A DNA stretch of 64,000 bases from Castellaniella defragrans. Its GTDB lineage: Bacteria; Pseudomonadota; Gammaproteobacteria; Burkholderiales; Burkholderiaceae_B. Below the pieces are notes generated by a model. It was given only the letters and a program-made list of their open reading frames with translations, had not been told where the DNA came from and did no database searches. Position numbers and translations under genes: made by a program. Location: contig NZ_JACHIB010000004.1 of NCBI RefSeq assembly GCF_014203015.1, forward strand, positions 62,001 through 126,000. Reading direction: 5' to 3'. Below are positions 16,314-26,109 of the stretch, in pieces. Position 1 is the first letter of the stretch, and each line of letters begins with the position of its first letter.

Positions 16314-17216
16314 CTAGCGGTTGGACTGGCTCCACACCCAGGCCGTCAGCAGGCGGATCTGCTCGGGCGTGAGGTGTTCCTTCTGGGCCGGCATCTGGTT
16401 GTCGCGGCCCTTCAGGATGGTCTCGACGATGGTGGCCTCCGAGCTGCCGTACAGCCAGACGTCGTCGGTCAGGTTGGGCGCGCCCAGGGCCTGGTTGCCC
16501 TTGGCGTCGGCGCCGTGGCAGGCCACGCAGTAGGTCTCGAAGCCGCGCCGGCCGGCATTGACGCGCAGCGGGTCGTGCGCCAGCCCCGACAGCGAGCGGA
16601 CGTACTGGGCGATGGCGGAGGCCTCTTCGGGCTTGATCGCCGCGCTCCAGGCCGGCATCACGCCGTGGCGGCCTTCCGTGATGGTCTGCTGGATCTGTTC
16701 CGGCGCGCCGCCGTACAGCCAGTCGCCGTCGGTCAGGTTGGGGAAGCCGCGGCCGCCCCTGGCGTCCGAGCCGTGGCACTGGGCACAGTTGTTCAGGAAC
16801 AGCCGCTGGCCGATGTCCTGCGCCTGGGCGTCGCGCGCGATGTCCGGGATCGGCATGTCGCGGAAGCGCTCGTACACGGGCTGGATGCGCGCATTGAACG
16901 CTTCCTGTTCCTGCAGGACCTGCTTGCCGGCCGTGAAGCCGAGCGTGCCCTTCCAGGTGCCCAGGCCGGGATACAGCACCAGGTAGCCCAGCGCGAAGAT
17001 GCACAGGCCCAGGTACATCACCGTCCACCAGCGCGGCACGGGGTTGTTCAGCTCGGTCAGGTCGCCGTCCCAGACGTGACCGGTGTTCTCGACCTGCTCG
17101 ACGTTGCGCTTGAGCCAGGCGCGCTGCGAGAACAGCAGGTACACGCACCAGGCGATCCCGCCCAGGGCGATGACCGCGATGTAGTAGCTCCAGAAACTGC
17201 TGACGAAATCACTCAT
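16314..17216 (-). CDS. ccoP: Cytochrome cbb3 oxidase diheme subunit III CcoP
   Basis: This 300-aa CcoP has two N-terminal membrane helices (SYYIAVIALGGIAWCVYLLF and WWTVMYLGLCIFALGYLVLY). Two periplasmic c-type haem domains follow, with CAQCH (about residue 139) and CVACH (about 232). Distal Met ligands lie in GVMPAW and DNQMPAQ contexts. It passes electrons from the bc1 complex to CcoO and CcoN. Its ATG lies inside the end of ccoQ (8-bp overlap), so translation is coupled. Confidence 0.96.
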   Translation of the reverse strand: MSDFVSSFWSYYIAVIALGGIAWCVYLLFSQRAWLKRNVEQVENTGHVWDGDLTELNNPVPRWWTVMYLGLCIFALGYLVLYPGLGTWKGTLGFTAGKQVLQEQEAFNARIQPVYERFRDMPIPDIARDAQAQDIGQRLFLNNCAQCHGSDARGGRGFPNLTDGDWLYGGAPEQIQQTITEGRHGVMPAWSAAIKPEEASAIAQYVRSLSGLAHDPLRVNAGRRGFETYCVACHGADAKGNQALGAPNLTDDVWLYGSSEATIVETILKGRDNQMPAQKEHLTPEQIRLLTAWVWSQSNR

Positions 17217-17385
17217 TTGATTCCCCGGTATTCTTGTCGTTCTGATATTCCTCGGGCAGGGCGAAGGGCAGCATCGCCGCCTGCCGGTTGGCCTCGGCGC
17301 GATGCGTCGACCAGGCCCACCACACGATGCCCAGGAACGTCGCCATCCCCAGCGCCGTCACGATCCCGTTGATGATGCCGAGCAT
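17209..17385 (-). CDS. ccoQ: Cytochrome cbb3 oxidase small subunit CcoQ
   Basis: This 58-aa protein reads MLGIINGIVTALGMATFLGI then VWWAWSTHRAEANRQAAMLPF and ends in an acidic tail, a standard CcoQ with one membrane helix. It starts 2 bp after the ccoO stop and overlaps the ccoP start by 8 bp. CcoQ stabilises the oxidase core. Confidence 0.93.
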   Translation of the reverse strand: MLGIINGIVTALGMATFLGIVWWAWSTHRAEANRQAAMLPFALPEEYQNDKNTGESNE

Positions 17386-17386
17386 C

Positions 17387-18043
17387 TCAGCGCCCTCCGT
17401 CGACCATGGACTGCTGCGCGGCGGCGCGCCCGCCCACGCCCAGGCCCTGCAGGTAGGCCACGACCGCGTCTTCCTCGGTCTTGCCCTTGAGCTGCCCGGG
17501 CGCGGCGGCGATGTCCTCGTCCGTGTAGGGCACGCCCAGGGTGCGCAGCACCTTCATGCGTTCCTGGACGTCGGCGCCCTCGACCGAGTTCTTCTGCAGC
17601 CAGGGATAGGCCGGCATGTTGGATTCCTTGACCACGTCGCGCGGATTGCGCAGGTGGATGCGGTGCCATTCGTCGGAATAGCGCTGGCCGACGCGGGCAA
17701 GATCCGGACCCGTGCGCTTGGAGCCCCACAGGAAGGGGTGGTCGTAGACCGATTCCGAGGCGATGGAATACGGGCCGTAGCGCTGGACTTCGGACTGCAG
17801 CTTGCGGATCTGCTGGGAATGGCAGCCCACGCAGCCTTCGCGGATGTAGACGTCACGGCCCACCAGCCGCAGCGCCTCGTAGGGCTTGACGCCCTCGACC
17901 GCCGTGGTGGTGGAGTGCTGGTAGAACAGCGGGATGATCTGCACCAGGCCGGAGAACGACACCACCAGGATGCTGAAGAAGATCAGCAGGCCGACGTTGC
18001 GCTCCAGCATTTCATGGGAGAAGCGTTTCTTGGTACCAGACAT
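17387..18043 (-). CDS. ccoO: Cytochrome cbb3 oxidase monoheme subunit II CcoO
   Basis: This 218-aa membrane-anchored cytochrome c has the N-terminal helix [25 protein letters not shown], the haem motif [12 protein letters not shown], and the family region [31 protein letters not shown]. The axial Met is in [13 protein letters not shown] 18043 ([10 protein letters not shown]) is preceded by AAGGAG. A GTG two codons upstream is a less likely start. It lies between ccoN and ccoQ in the operon. Confidence 0.95.
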   Translation of the reverse strand: MSGTKKRFSHEMLERNVGLLIFFSILVVSFSGLVQIIPLFYQHSTTTAVEGVKPYEALRLVGRDVYIREGCVGCHSQQIRKLQSEVQRYGPYSIASESVYDHPFLWGSKRTGPDLARVGQRYSDEWHRIHLRNPRDVVKESNMPAYPWLQKNSVEGADVQERMKVLRTLGVPYTDEDIAAAPGQLKGKTEEDAVVAYLQGLGVGGRAAAQQSMVDGGR

Positions 18044-18055
18044 GGTCACAACTCC

Positions 18056-19537
18056 TTAGGCCGATGCCGGCACGGCGGTTTGGGGAACGGCGTGTGCGTG
18101 CGGGGTTTCCAGGGGCACCACCGGATTGACCCGGGGCTGGCCGCGCACCGTCAGCCAGGTGTTCCAGGCCATCAGGCCCATGCCCGACAGGAAGAACAGG
18201 CCGCCGATCATGCGGATGGTGTAGAACGGGTAGGTGGACTTCACGACCTCGACGAAGCTGTAGGTCAGCATGCCGTCCTCGCCCGTGGCGCGCCACATCA
18301 GGCCCTGCATCACGCCGGCGATCCACATCGCGGCGATGTACAGCACCACGCCCAGCGTCGCCAGCCAGAAGTGCAGGTTGATGTAGTCCGGGCGGGCCAT
18401 GCTTTCGCGGCCGTACAGGCGCGGGATCAGGTAGTACAGCGAGCCGAAGGTGATCATCGCCACCCAGCCCAGGGCGCCGGCGTGCACGTGGCCGACCGTC
18501 CAGTCGGTGTAGTGCGACAGCGCGTTGACCGTGCGGATGGACATCATGGAGCCCTCGAAGGTCGCCATGCCGTAGAAGGACAGCGCCACCACCAGGAACT
18601 TCAGGATCGGGTCGGTGCGCAGCTTGTGCCAGGCGCCCGAGACGGTCATGATGCCGTTGATCATCCCGCCCCAGGACGGCGCGAGCAGGATCAGCGAGAA
18701 CGCCATGCCCAGCGACTGGGTCCAGTCGGGCAGCGAGGTGTACAGCAGGTGGTGCGGACCGGCCCACATGTAGGTGAAGGCCAGCGCCCAGAAGTGCACG
18801 ATCGACAGGCGGTAGGAATAGATCGGGCGGCCGGCCTGCTTGGGCACGAAGTAGTACATCATGCCCAGGAAGCTGGTGGTCAGGAAGAAGCCCACGGCGT
18901 TGTGGCCGTACCACCACTGCACCATGGCGTCCTGCACGCCGGCGTAGGCGGAATAGGACTTCCACAGCGACACCGGCAGTTCGAGGTTGTTGAAGATGTG
19001 CAGGAGGGCGATCGTCAGGATGTAGGACCCGAAGAACCAGTTCGCCACGTAGATGTGCCTGACGCGGCGCTTGGCGATGGTGCCGAAGAACACGATGGCG
19101 TAGGCCACCCAGACCAGCGTGATCAGGATGTCGATGGGCCATTCGAGTTCGGCGTATTCCTTGGTCGAGGTATAGCCCAGGGGCAGGGTGATCACCGCCC
19201 CGACCAGCACGGCCTGCCAGCCCCAGAAGGTGAAGGCGGCGAGCTTGTCGGAGAACAGGCGGACCTGACAGGTACGCTGCACGACGTAGTAGGACGTGGC
19301 GAACAGGGCGCTGCCGCCGAAGGCGAAGATCACCCCGTTGGTGTGCAGCGGCCGCAGCCGCCCGTAGCTGAGCCACGGCGTGTTGAAGTTCAGTTCCGGC
19401 CAGATCAGCTGCGAAGCGATCAGCACGCCGACAGCCATGCCCACCACGCCCCAGAAGATCGTGGCGATGGTGAACTGTCGGACGACGCCGTAATTGAAGG
19501 TTTCGGCCGGTGTTCCGGCTGTACCGGTCGTGCCCAT
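18056..19537 (-). CDS. ccoN: Cytochrome cbb3 oxidase catalytic subunit I CcoN
   Basis: This 493-aa, 12-helix haem-copper oxidase subunit reduces O2 at high affinity. Metal ligands are visible in [15 protein letters not shown] (low-spin haem His), [13 protein letters not shown] (Cu-B His), [16 protein letters not shown] (Cu-B His pair), and [13 protein letters not shown] (haem b and haem b3 His). The cbb3-type cross-linked Tyr region is in TYMWAGPHH and following. It is the first gene of ccoNOQP. An FNR box overlapping the 3' end of ccoS lies 78-91 bp upstream of its ATG. Confidence 0.97.
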   Translation of the reverse strand: MGTTGTAGTPAETFNYGVVRQFTIATIFWGVVGMAVGVLIASQLIWPELNFNTPWLSYGRLRPLHTNGVIFAFGGSALFATSYYVVQRTCQVRLFSDKLAAFTFWGWQAVLVGAVITLPLGYTSTKEYAELEWPIDILITLVWVAYAIVFFGTIAKRRVRHIYVANWFFGSYILTIALLHIFNNLELPVSLWKSYSAYAGVQDAMVQWWYGHNAVGFFLTTSFLGMMYYFVPKQAGRPIYSYRLSIVHFWALAFTYMWAGPHHLLYTSLPDWTQSLGMAFSLILLAPSWGGMINGIMTVSGAWHKLRTDPILKFLVVALSFYGMATFEGSMMSIRTVNALSHYTDWTVGHVHAGALGWVAMITFGSLYYLIPRLYGRESMARPDYINLHFWLATLGVVLYIAAMWIAGVMQGLMWRATGEDGMLTYSFVEVVKSTYPFYTIRMIGGLFFLSGMGLMAWNTWLTVRGQPRVNPVVPLETPHAHAVPQTAVPASA

Positions 19538-19586
19538 AAGCGTTCCCCTCAGAACAAGGTTAATAAGTGAATTTTTGAAAAGCTGA

Positions 19587-19628
19587 ATAATCCCCTACCC
19601 GCCTCGAAACCTCCTTGATTTAGGTCAA
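19587..19628 (-). promoter_or_regulatory. FNR-dependent promoter of ccoNOQP
   Basis: TTGAT-TTAG-GTCAA (19615-19628) matches the FNR consensus TTGAT-N4-ATCAA with one mismatch. On the minus strand GATTAT (19592-19587) is a plausible -10. The implied start near 19580 places the box centre at -41.5, the class II activator position. The box overlaps the ccoS stop codon. Confidence 0.8.
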
Positions 19629-19786
19629 GGCCCCCCGGGGTGGGCGTGATCGTCATCGTCCAGGATGGCGGAGGCCGCATCCCGGGTGTCGTCGAACTGG
19701 CCGGCGAAGATCGCCCACCAGAACGCCACGCCGATTCCCAGGACGAACAGCAGGGAAATCGGCAGAAGCAGGAACAGCGCGTCCAT
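19625..19786 (-). CDS. ccoS: Cytochrome cbb3 oxidase maturation protein CcoS
   Basis: This 53-aa small membrane protein reads MDALFLLLPISLLFVLGIG, then VAFWWAIFAGQFDDTRDAAS and an Asp/His tail. The AFWWA..GQFDD motif is characteristic of CcoS, which is needed for cofactor insertion into cbb3 oxidase. It follows the CcoI-like gene by 7 bp. Its last codons overlap the FNR box of ccoN. Confidence 0.92.
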   Translation of the reverse strand: MDALFLLLPISLLFVLGIGVAFWWAIFAGQFDDTRDAASAILDDDDHAHPGGP

Positions 19787-19793
19787 GGCGGCC

Positions 19794-20708
19794 TCAGACG
19801 GGCTGGGCGGCCGCCCGCCGCCCGGCCACGCCGCCGCCGGCCGGGCGCACCAGGCGCCAGGCGTTGGCCGCGACGGCCAGGGAGGACAGCAGCATGGTGA
19901 TGGCGGCCACCCAGGGCTGCACCCAGCCGACGGCCGCCAGCGGCGCCATCAGCAGATGCCAGGCGAGGGATCCATGGAGATTCTGGCGCGCGATGCGCCG
20001 CATGGCGCGATCCAGCGCGGCGGGGTCGCGCACCCCGTCCGCGCCCGCGCGCAGGCGCGCCGCATGGCGGGCGGCCAGGGCGGCCGGCACCGACATGGAG
20101 AGCGCACAGGGACAGCTTATGACCAGCAGGGCGACCGTCACGGCGAGGGCCTGGCCGGGCTGCGCGTGCCACCAGTACAGGCCGACGGCGGCGGCCAGCA
20201 GGATCTGCGCGCAGACGAACCAGAAGGCCAGGCGGTCGGCCGAGCGCAGCAGCGCGGCGTCCCGGGCCTCGGGGGACTGGCCGCTGACGGCCTGCCGGGC
20301 ACAGGTCTCCAGGAAACGGGCCGTCAGCAGGAAGGCCACGAACATGGACACCGAATCGAAATAGACTTCGCCCGTGTCGCGCCAGGTGGCGGCCACGCTG
20401 GGCACGAAGGCGGCGAGGATGCCCAGCGCCACGGGCACGTCCATGCCGATGCGCCGCCGCGACAGCGAGCGCCAGGCGCCGCGCCACACTGGCCAGGCAC
20501 AGTACAGGACCAGCGGGACGCAGAGCACCAGGCTGAGCCAGTTCATCAGCACGATGGCCTGCTCCAGGGACTGCTGGGCGTCGGGCGCGCGCGCGCCGTG
20601 GCGCAGGTACCCCGGGAAGGCCAGCATCATGACCTGCATCATCACCAGCCAGGCCAGCCCGGTGCGGGCGAGCATGTGCCGCCGGGCGCGGCGCATGGCA
20701 TCGGACAT
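19794..20708 (-). CDS. CcoI-like membrane scaffold: copper P-type ATPase lacking its cytoplasmic catalytic domains
   Basis: This protein of about 304 aa aligns by eye with the eight membrane helices of CcoI/CopA2 copper P1B-ATPases: ALAWLVMMQVMMLAFPGYL, MNWLSLVLCVPLVLYCAW, MDVPVALGILAAF, and VYFDSVSMFVAFLLTARFLE. Then come FWFVCAQILLAAAVGLYWW, the CPC metal helix VISCPCALSMSVPAAL, and the final pair LLMAPLAAVGWVQPW/MLLSSLAVAANAWRL. The N-terminal metal domain, the actuator domain between helices 4 and 5, and the DKTG phosphorylation/nucleotide domain between helices 6 and 7 are missing. Short linkers replace them and the frame is intact. Full CcoI is about 700-800 aa. ATP-driven transport is therefore impossible alone. 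Start uncertain (ATG 20708, ATG 20744 or GTG 20762). Confidence 0.85.
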   Translation of the reverse strand: MSDAMRRARRHMLARTGLAWLVMMQVMMLAFPGYLRHGARAPDAQQSLEQAIVLMNWLSLVLCVPLVLYCAWPVWRGAWRSLSRRRIGMDVPVALGILAAFVPSVAATWRDTGEVYFDSVSMFVAFLLTARFLETCARQAVSGQSPEARDAALLRSADRLAFWFVCAQILLAAAVGLYWWHAQPGQALAVTVALLVISCPCALSMSVPAALAARHAARLRAGADGVRDPAALDRAMRRIARQNLHGSLAWHLLMAPLAAVGWVQPWVAAITMLLSSLAVAANAWRLVRPAGGGVAGRRAAAQPV

Positions 20709-20751
20709 GTTCGGCGGAGGGGTGAATAGAGAGGGGCTGCGCATGGGGTGG

Positions 20752-20793
20752 ACTATAGCCACGAGCCGGGATGTGAACCTTGATACAGATCAA
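20752..20793 (-). promoter_or_regulatory. Class II FNR promoter of the ccoI-like/ccoS unit
   Basis: A perfect FNR box TTGAT-ACAG-ATCAA lies at 20780-20793. On the minus strand TATAGT (20757-20752) is the -10, giving a start near 20745 and placing the box centre at -41.5. This also argues against the GTG at 20762 as the gene start. Confidence 0.85.
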
Positions 20794-20839
20794 AACTTAT
20801 TTTTCACCCCGGCCACGGCCCGGGACCCGCCAGGCACCC

Positions 20840-20869
20840 AAAAAAAACGGGAAGGCATCCGCCTTCCCG
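20840..20869 (-). terminator. Terminator of aceA
   Basis: On the minus strand CGGGAAGGC pairs with GCCTTCCCG around GGAT and is followed by eight T. It lies about 155 bp beyond the aceA stop, so aceA has a long 3' UTR containing dispersed element copy 2. Confidence 0.85.
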
Positions 20870-20890
20870 AAAGCACACCGCAGGGGAGCC

Positions 20891-20982
20891 CCTCGCTCCT
20901 CCTCGCGGCCCGCAGGCCGCTCGGATTCGCCTGGCGCGGACCCGTCCTCAGGAGGACTCATCCGCGCCCGGGCCCATCCCTG
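20891..20982 (+). repeat. Dispersed intergenic element, copy 2
   Basis: Contains the stem GCGGCC-CGCA-GGCCGC, the conserved CTCGGATTCGCCTGGC, a second stem GTCCT-CAGG-AGGAC and the tail CGCGCCCGGGCCCATCCC. Compare 14068-14170 and 38471-38561. It lies in the aceA 3' region, transcribed antisense to its plus orientation. Confidence 0.65.
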
Positions 20983-21023
20983 CCCTCTCTCAACTCGTCT
21001 CTCTGCGTTCAGGCCGCCCGGGA

Positions 21024-22343
<1,320 letters not shown>

Positions 22344-22418
22344 GATGATGCTCCTGAGAAGAAAAAATGGATCGTCGATGGGAAACAGTCTACGCCGATG
22401 ATGCGCTGCACACATGAC

Positions 22419-22440
22419 TTCTATCTTATATAAGATAGAA
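22419..22440. promoter_or_regulatory. 22-bp perfect palindrome upstream of aceA
   Basis: Two 11-base arms (TTCTATCTTAT and its exact complement) meet without a spacer in an AT-rich patch unlike its surroundings. It lies 76-97 bp upstream of the aceA ATG and about 220 bp upstream of the divergent queF start. It is a strong candidate operator for a dimeric regulator of the glyoxylate bypass. The regulator is unknown. Confidence 0.7.
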
Positions 22441-22540
22441 AATTTTTCTCTTTATAATCATATTGTTAACATTTTTATTCCATGTCATGAAATTATATTT
22501 CTGACAATGAAAAGGGGGAAAGGGCAGCGCAGCATTTCTC

Positions 22541-22576
22541 TTTCACATCATGAAATAAAAATGCCATCATGTGAAA
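22541..22576. promoter_or_regulatory. Spaced inverted repeat in the aceA-queF intergenic region
   Basis: TTTCACAT (22541-22548) and ATGTGAAA (22569-22576) are exact inverted copies 20 bp apart. They lie nearer queF (start 22661). Between 22441 and 22540 the sequence is AT-rich with several -10-like hexamers but no gene. Confidence 0.45.
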
Positions 22577-22660
22577 AACGACCCGGGCGGCGCGGGCGGC
22601 GGCGGTAGAATGGGAGCGCCGTCCCCCCTGCGGGACACCAGACCGTCTTTTCCCCACGCC

Positions 22661-23491
22661 ATGAACCCCGATTCCCTTTCCGCCAGCCCACTGGGACGCT
22701 CCACCCCGGGTTCGGCCCACTACGACCCGGCCCTGCTGTTTCCCATCGCCCGCGCCGACACACGCGCCGGGCTGGACCTGCCCCAGGCGACCCATGGTGC
22801 CGACATCTGGAACGCCTACGAGCTGTCCTGGCTGAACGCCAAGGGCAAGCCGGTCGTGGCGATCGGCCGCTTCACCGTCCCGATGGACAGCCCCAGCCTG
22901 ATCGAATCCAAGTCGCTCAAGCTCTACCTGAACAGCTACAACGAGGAACGCTTCGAGTACGCGGACATCGTGCGCCAGCGCCTGCACACCGACCTGTCGC
23001 GCGCCTGCGGCAAACCGGTGCACGTGGAGATCCTGTCGGTGCGCCCGGCCTTCGAGCTCAGCTGCGCGCCGCTGCGCGGCACCTGCATCGACGACCAGGA
23101 CCTGGATTTCGAGGCCGGCCGGACGCCGCGGCCCGACAGCCTGGTGCTGTCGGAGCCCGCCCCCTTCGTGCGCGAGGTCCTGGTGTCCGAGCTGCTGAAA
23201 TCCAACTGTCCCGTGACCGGGCAGCCGGACTGGGCCAGCCTGCAGATCCGCTACGCCGGCCCGCGCATCGACCACGCCGGGCTGCTGCGCTACATCGTGT
23301 CCCTGCGCCAGCACCAGGAATTCCACGAGCTGTGCGTGGAAAAGATCTACGGGGAAATCATGCGGCGCTGCGCGCCCGAGGAACTGCTGGTCTACGCGCG
23401 CTACACCCGGCGCGGCGGGCTGGACATCAATCCCTGGCGGGCCAGCCACCAGCCCACCGACATCGGCCAGACGCGCACGCTGCGGCAGTAA
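22661..23491 (+). CDS. queF: NADPH-dependent 7-cyano-7-deazaguanine reductase, QueF type II
   Basis: QueF reduces preQ0 to preQ1 in queuosine biosynthesis. This 276-aa long-form enzyme has tandem T-fold domains. The N-terminal half has IGRFTVPMDSPSLIESKSLKLYLNSYN. The C-terminal half has the catalytic Cys in LLKSNCPVTGQPDWASLQIRYAG and the FHELCVEKIYGEIMR segment. The natural start is ATG 22661 (MNPDSLSASPLGRSTPG); the GTG at 22571 would add 30 low-complexity residues. No preQ1 riboswitch is evident upstream. Confidence 0.95.
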   Translation: MNPDSLSASPLGRSTPGSAHYDPALLFPIARADTRAGLDLPQATHGADIWNAYELSWLNAKGKPVVAIGRFTVPMDSPSLIESKSLKLYLNSYNEERFEYADIVRQRLHTDLSRACGKPVHVEILSVRPAFELSCAPLRGTCIDDQDLDFEAGRTPRPDSLVLSEPAPFVREVLVSELLKSNCPVTGQPDWASLQIRYAGPRIDHAGLLRYIVSLRQHQEFHELCVEKIYGEIMRRCAPEELLVYARYTRRGGLDINPWRASHQPTDIGQTRTLRQ

Positions 23492-23605
23492 AGAGGCACC
23501 GGAAGCGCGCCGGGCGCGCCGAAGGGCGCCGGGGATGGCGAGGAATGCCGGAAGCGCGGGCCGCACGCCTGGAGAGGCGGGCGGCGCGGCCCGCCCCGGG
23601 GCGGC

Positions 23606-24175
23606 CTAGGACCGGTCGCGGATCTCCGGCCAGGCCTTTTTCAGGTAGTAGCACATCGACCAGACCGTGAGGATGGCGGCGATCACGATCAGGACTTCGC
23701 CGACGATGTGGGTGGGCACGCCTTCCAGGGGCTGCCAGTACAGCAGGCAGGGGATGGCGACCATCTGCGCGGCGGTCTTGAACTTGCCCAGCCAGTGGAC
23801 CGCTACGCTGCTGCTGGCGCCGATCTTCGCCATCCATTCGCGCAGGGCGGAAATGGTGATTTCCCGGCCGATGATCACCAGGGCGATGAGGGAATCGACG
23901 CGGTCCAGGTTCAGCAGGATCAGCAGCGCCGCGCAGACCATCAGCTTGTCGGCCACCGGGTCCAGGAACGCGCCGAAGGCCGAGGTCTGGTTCCAGCGCC
24001 GCGCCAGCCAGCCGTCGAGCCAGTCGGTGACGGCGGCCACGATGAAGGCCAGGGCGGCGGCCGTGTCGCGCCAGCCGGATCCGGTCCAGGCGTCCGGCAG
24101 GTAATACAGCCCCACGATCAGGGGGATCATGGCGATGCGCAGCCAGGTCAGGGCGATGGGGATATTGAGCGGCAT
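23606..24175 (-). CDS. pgsA: CDP-diacylglycerol-glycerol-3-phosphate 3-phosphatidyltransferase
   Basis: PgsA makes phosphatidylglycerophosphate, the committed step to phosphatidylglycerol and cardiolipin. This 189-aa integral membrane protein carries the CDP-alcohol phosphotransferase motif D-G-x2-A-R-x8-G-x3-D-x3-D in TDWLDGWLARRWNQTSAFGAFLDPVADK. Start ATG 24175 (MPLNIPIALTWLR) is standard. It follows uvrC by about 110 bp on the same strand, the usual uvrC-pgsA order of proteobacteria. Confidence 0.95.
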   Translation of the reverse strand: MPLNIPIALTWLRIAMIPLIVGLYYLPDAWTGSGWRDTAAALAFIVAAVTDWLDGWLARRWNQTSAFGAFLDPVADKLMVCAALLILLNLDRVDSLIALVIIGREITISALREWMAKIGASSSVAVHWLGKFKTAAQMVAIPCLLYWQPLEGVPTHIVGEVLIVIAAILTVWSMCYYLKKAWPEIRDRS

Positions 24176-24285
24176 GATAAGCGTAATACTACCTGAAGGA
24201 ACCGCCCGCCGCCCGCACACTGGCCCGCCCCCGGCCCGCGGCACGCCCCATGCAGCCGCCAGGCCCGGCGAAATGCGCGGCGCCC

Positions 24286-26109
24286 CTACCGCAGCGCGTG
24301 GTAGATGCGCTCGGCCAGGGCTTCCGAGATCCCCTCGACGCTGCGCAGTTCGTCGATGCTGGCGTCGGCCACCCCGCTGAAGCCGCCGAAGCGCGCCAGC
24401 AGGTTCTGGCGCCGCTGCTTGCCCACGCCCTCGATGTCCTCCAGGCGCGAAACGTTGCGCGCCTTGGCCCGCCGGGCGCGCATGCCGGTGATGGCGAAGC
24501 GGTGGGCCTCGTCGCGGATCTGCGCCACCAGCATCAGGGCGGCCGATTCCACCCCCAGCGCCACCGGCGGGCGGCCGTCGACGAAGACCAGGGTCTCCAG
24601 GCCGACCTTGCGGTGGTCGCCCTTCTTCACCCCGACGATGCGGCTGACGTCCAGGCCCAGCTCGACGAAGACCTGGCGCGCGACCCCGACCTGGCCCTCG
24701 CCGCCGTCGATCAGCACCACGTCGGGCATCTCGGTCTCGCCGTCGGCCACCCGCGCGTAGCGCCGCGTCAGCGCCTGGCGCATGGCGGCGTAGTCGTCGC
24801 CCGGCTCGATGCCGGCGATGTTGAAGCGCCGGTACAGCGAGGTCTGCATGGCGTGGTGGCGGTACACCACGCAGGACGCCTGGGTCGCCTCGCCCGAGGT
24901 ATGGCTGATGTCGAAGCACTCGATGTGCAGGGCGTCGAGCGCGGCGTCGTCCGTGTCCAGGTCCAGCTCCACGGCCAGCGCCCGGGTGCGCGCCTCGCGC
25001 GCGCTGGATTCGGACAGGCGCTGCGCCAGCGCCATCCGGGCATTGCGCTGGGCCTGCTCCAGCCAGGCGCGGCGCGCGCCCTGGGGCCGGGTCAGCACGC
25101 GGATGCGGTGGCCGTGCTGCTCGGCCAGCAGCGCCGGCAGGTCGGGGTCGGACAGGGCGTGCGAGCACACCAGCACGGGCGGGGCCGGGTTGTCGGCATA
25201 GTGCTGCGCCACGAAGGCGCTCAGCACCTCCTCGGGGGATTCGTCCTGCGCCTGGGTGGGGAACAGCGGCTTGTCGCCCAGGTGCCGCCCGGCCCGCACC
25301 ATCGCCAGGTTGACGCACACGCGCCCGCCCGCGGGCTCCACCGCGATGACGTCGACGCTGTCGTCGCCCACCTGCTCCATGGTCTGCTGCTGCAGGACCT
25401 TGGCCAGCGCGCGCATCTGGTCGCGCAGCACGGCGGCCTGCTCGAAGTCCTGGCGCTCGGCGGCGGCGGTCATGCGCCGCTCGATGTCGTCCATGACCTC
25501 GCTCGCCCGGCCTTCCAGGAAGCGGATGGCGCGCTCGACGTCGGCCCGGTAGTCCTCGGGCGAGATCAGGTTGACGCAGGGCGCCGAGCAGCGGCCGATC
25601 TGGTAGAGCAGGCACGGACGCGTGCGGTGGGCGTAGACGCTGTCCTCGCAGGTGCGCAGGCGAAAGACCTTCTGCAGGATCTGGATGGTCTCGCGCACCG
25701 CCCAGGAATTGGGATAGGGGCCGAAGAAGCGGCCCGGGCCGTGGGTGCTGCCCCGGTAGTACACGATGCGCGGGATCTCGTGCGCGGTGATGTGCAGGTA
25801 GGGGTAGGACTTGTCGTCCCGGAAGAGGATGTTGTAGCGCGGCTTGAGGCGCTTGATCAGGTTGTTTTCCAGGATCAGCGCCTCGGCCTCGGTGCGCGTG
25901 ACCGTGATCTCGGTGCGCGCCACGCGCGCCAGCATGTGCTCGATGCGCGGGCCGTGGCCGGACTTCTGGAAATACGAGCTGACGCGGCGCTTCAGGTCGC
26001 GCGCCTTGCCGACGTACAGGACCTCGCCCTGGGCGTCGATGTGGCGGTAGACCCCCGGCAGGTGCGGCAGATCAGATAGAAAGGTTTTCAGATCGAAGGC
26101 TTCGGGCAC
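24286..26109 (-). CDS. uvrC: Excinuclease ABC subunit C
   Basis: UvrC makes both incisions in nucleotide excision repair. This 607-aa protein shows the GIY-YIG domain ([27 protein letters not shown]), the UVR domain ([13 protein letters not shown].., about residue 200), the RNase H-like endonuclease region ([21 protein letters not shown]), and C-terminal helix-hairpin-helix motifs ([19 protein letters not shown]). The start is GTG at 26109, giving an unusual 38-bp same-strand overlap with the end of nagZ. pgsA follows. Confidence 0.95.
   Translation of the reverse strand: MPEAFDLKTFLSDLPHLPGVYRHIDAQGEVLYVGKARDLKRRVSSYFQKSGHGPRIEHMLARVARTEITVTRTEAEALILENNLIKRLKPRYNILFRDDKSYPYLHITAHEIPRIVYYRGSTHGPGRFFGPYPNSWAVRETIQILQKVFRLRTCEDSVYAHRTRPCLLYQIGRCSAPCVNLISPEDYRADVERAIRFLEGRASEVMDDIERRMTAAAERQDFEQAAVLRDQMRALAKVLQQQTMEQVGDDSVDVIAVEPAGGRVCVNLAMVRAGRHLGDKPLFPTQAQDESPEEVLSAFVAQHYADNPAPPVLVCSHALSDPDLPALLAEQHGHRIRVLTRPQGARRAWLEQAQRNARMALAQRLSESSAREARTRALAVELDLDTDDAALDALHIECFDISHTSGEATQASCVVYRHHAMQTSLYRRFNIAGIEPGDDYAAMRQALTRRYARVADGETEMPDVVLIDGGEGQVGVARQVFVELGLDVSRIVGVKKGDHRKVGLETLVFVDGRPPVALGVESAALMLVAQIRDEAHRFAITGMRARRAKARNVSRLEDIEGVGKQRRQNLLARFGGFSGVADASIDELRSVEGISEALAERIYHALR

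Noticed and set aside
23492-23605. Repeated GC-rich words (GCCGG, GAAGCGC) between queF and pgsA
   Set aside because: No consistent period or stem; ordinary high-GC convergent gap.
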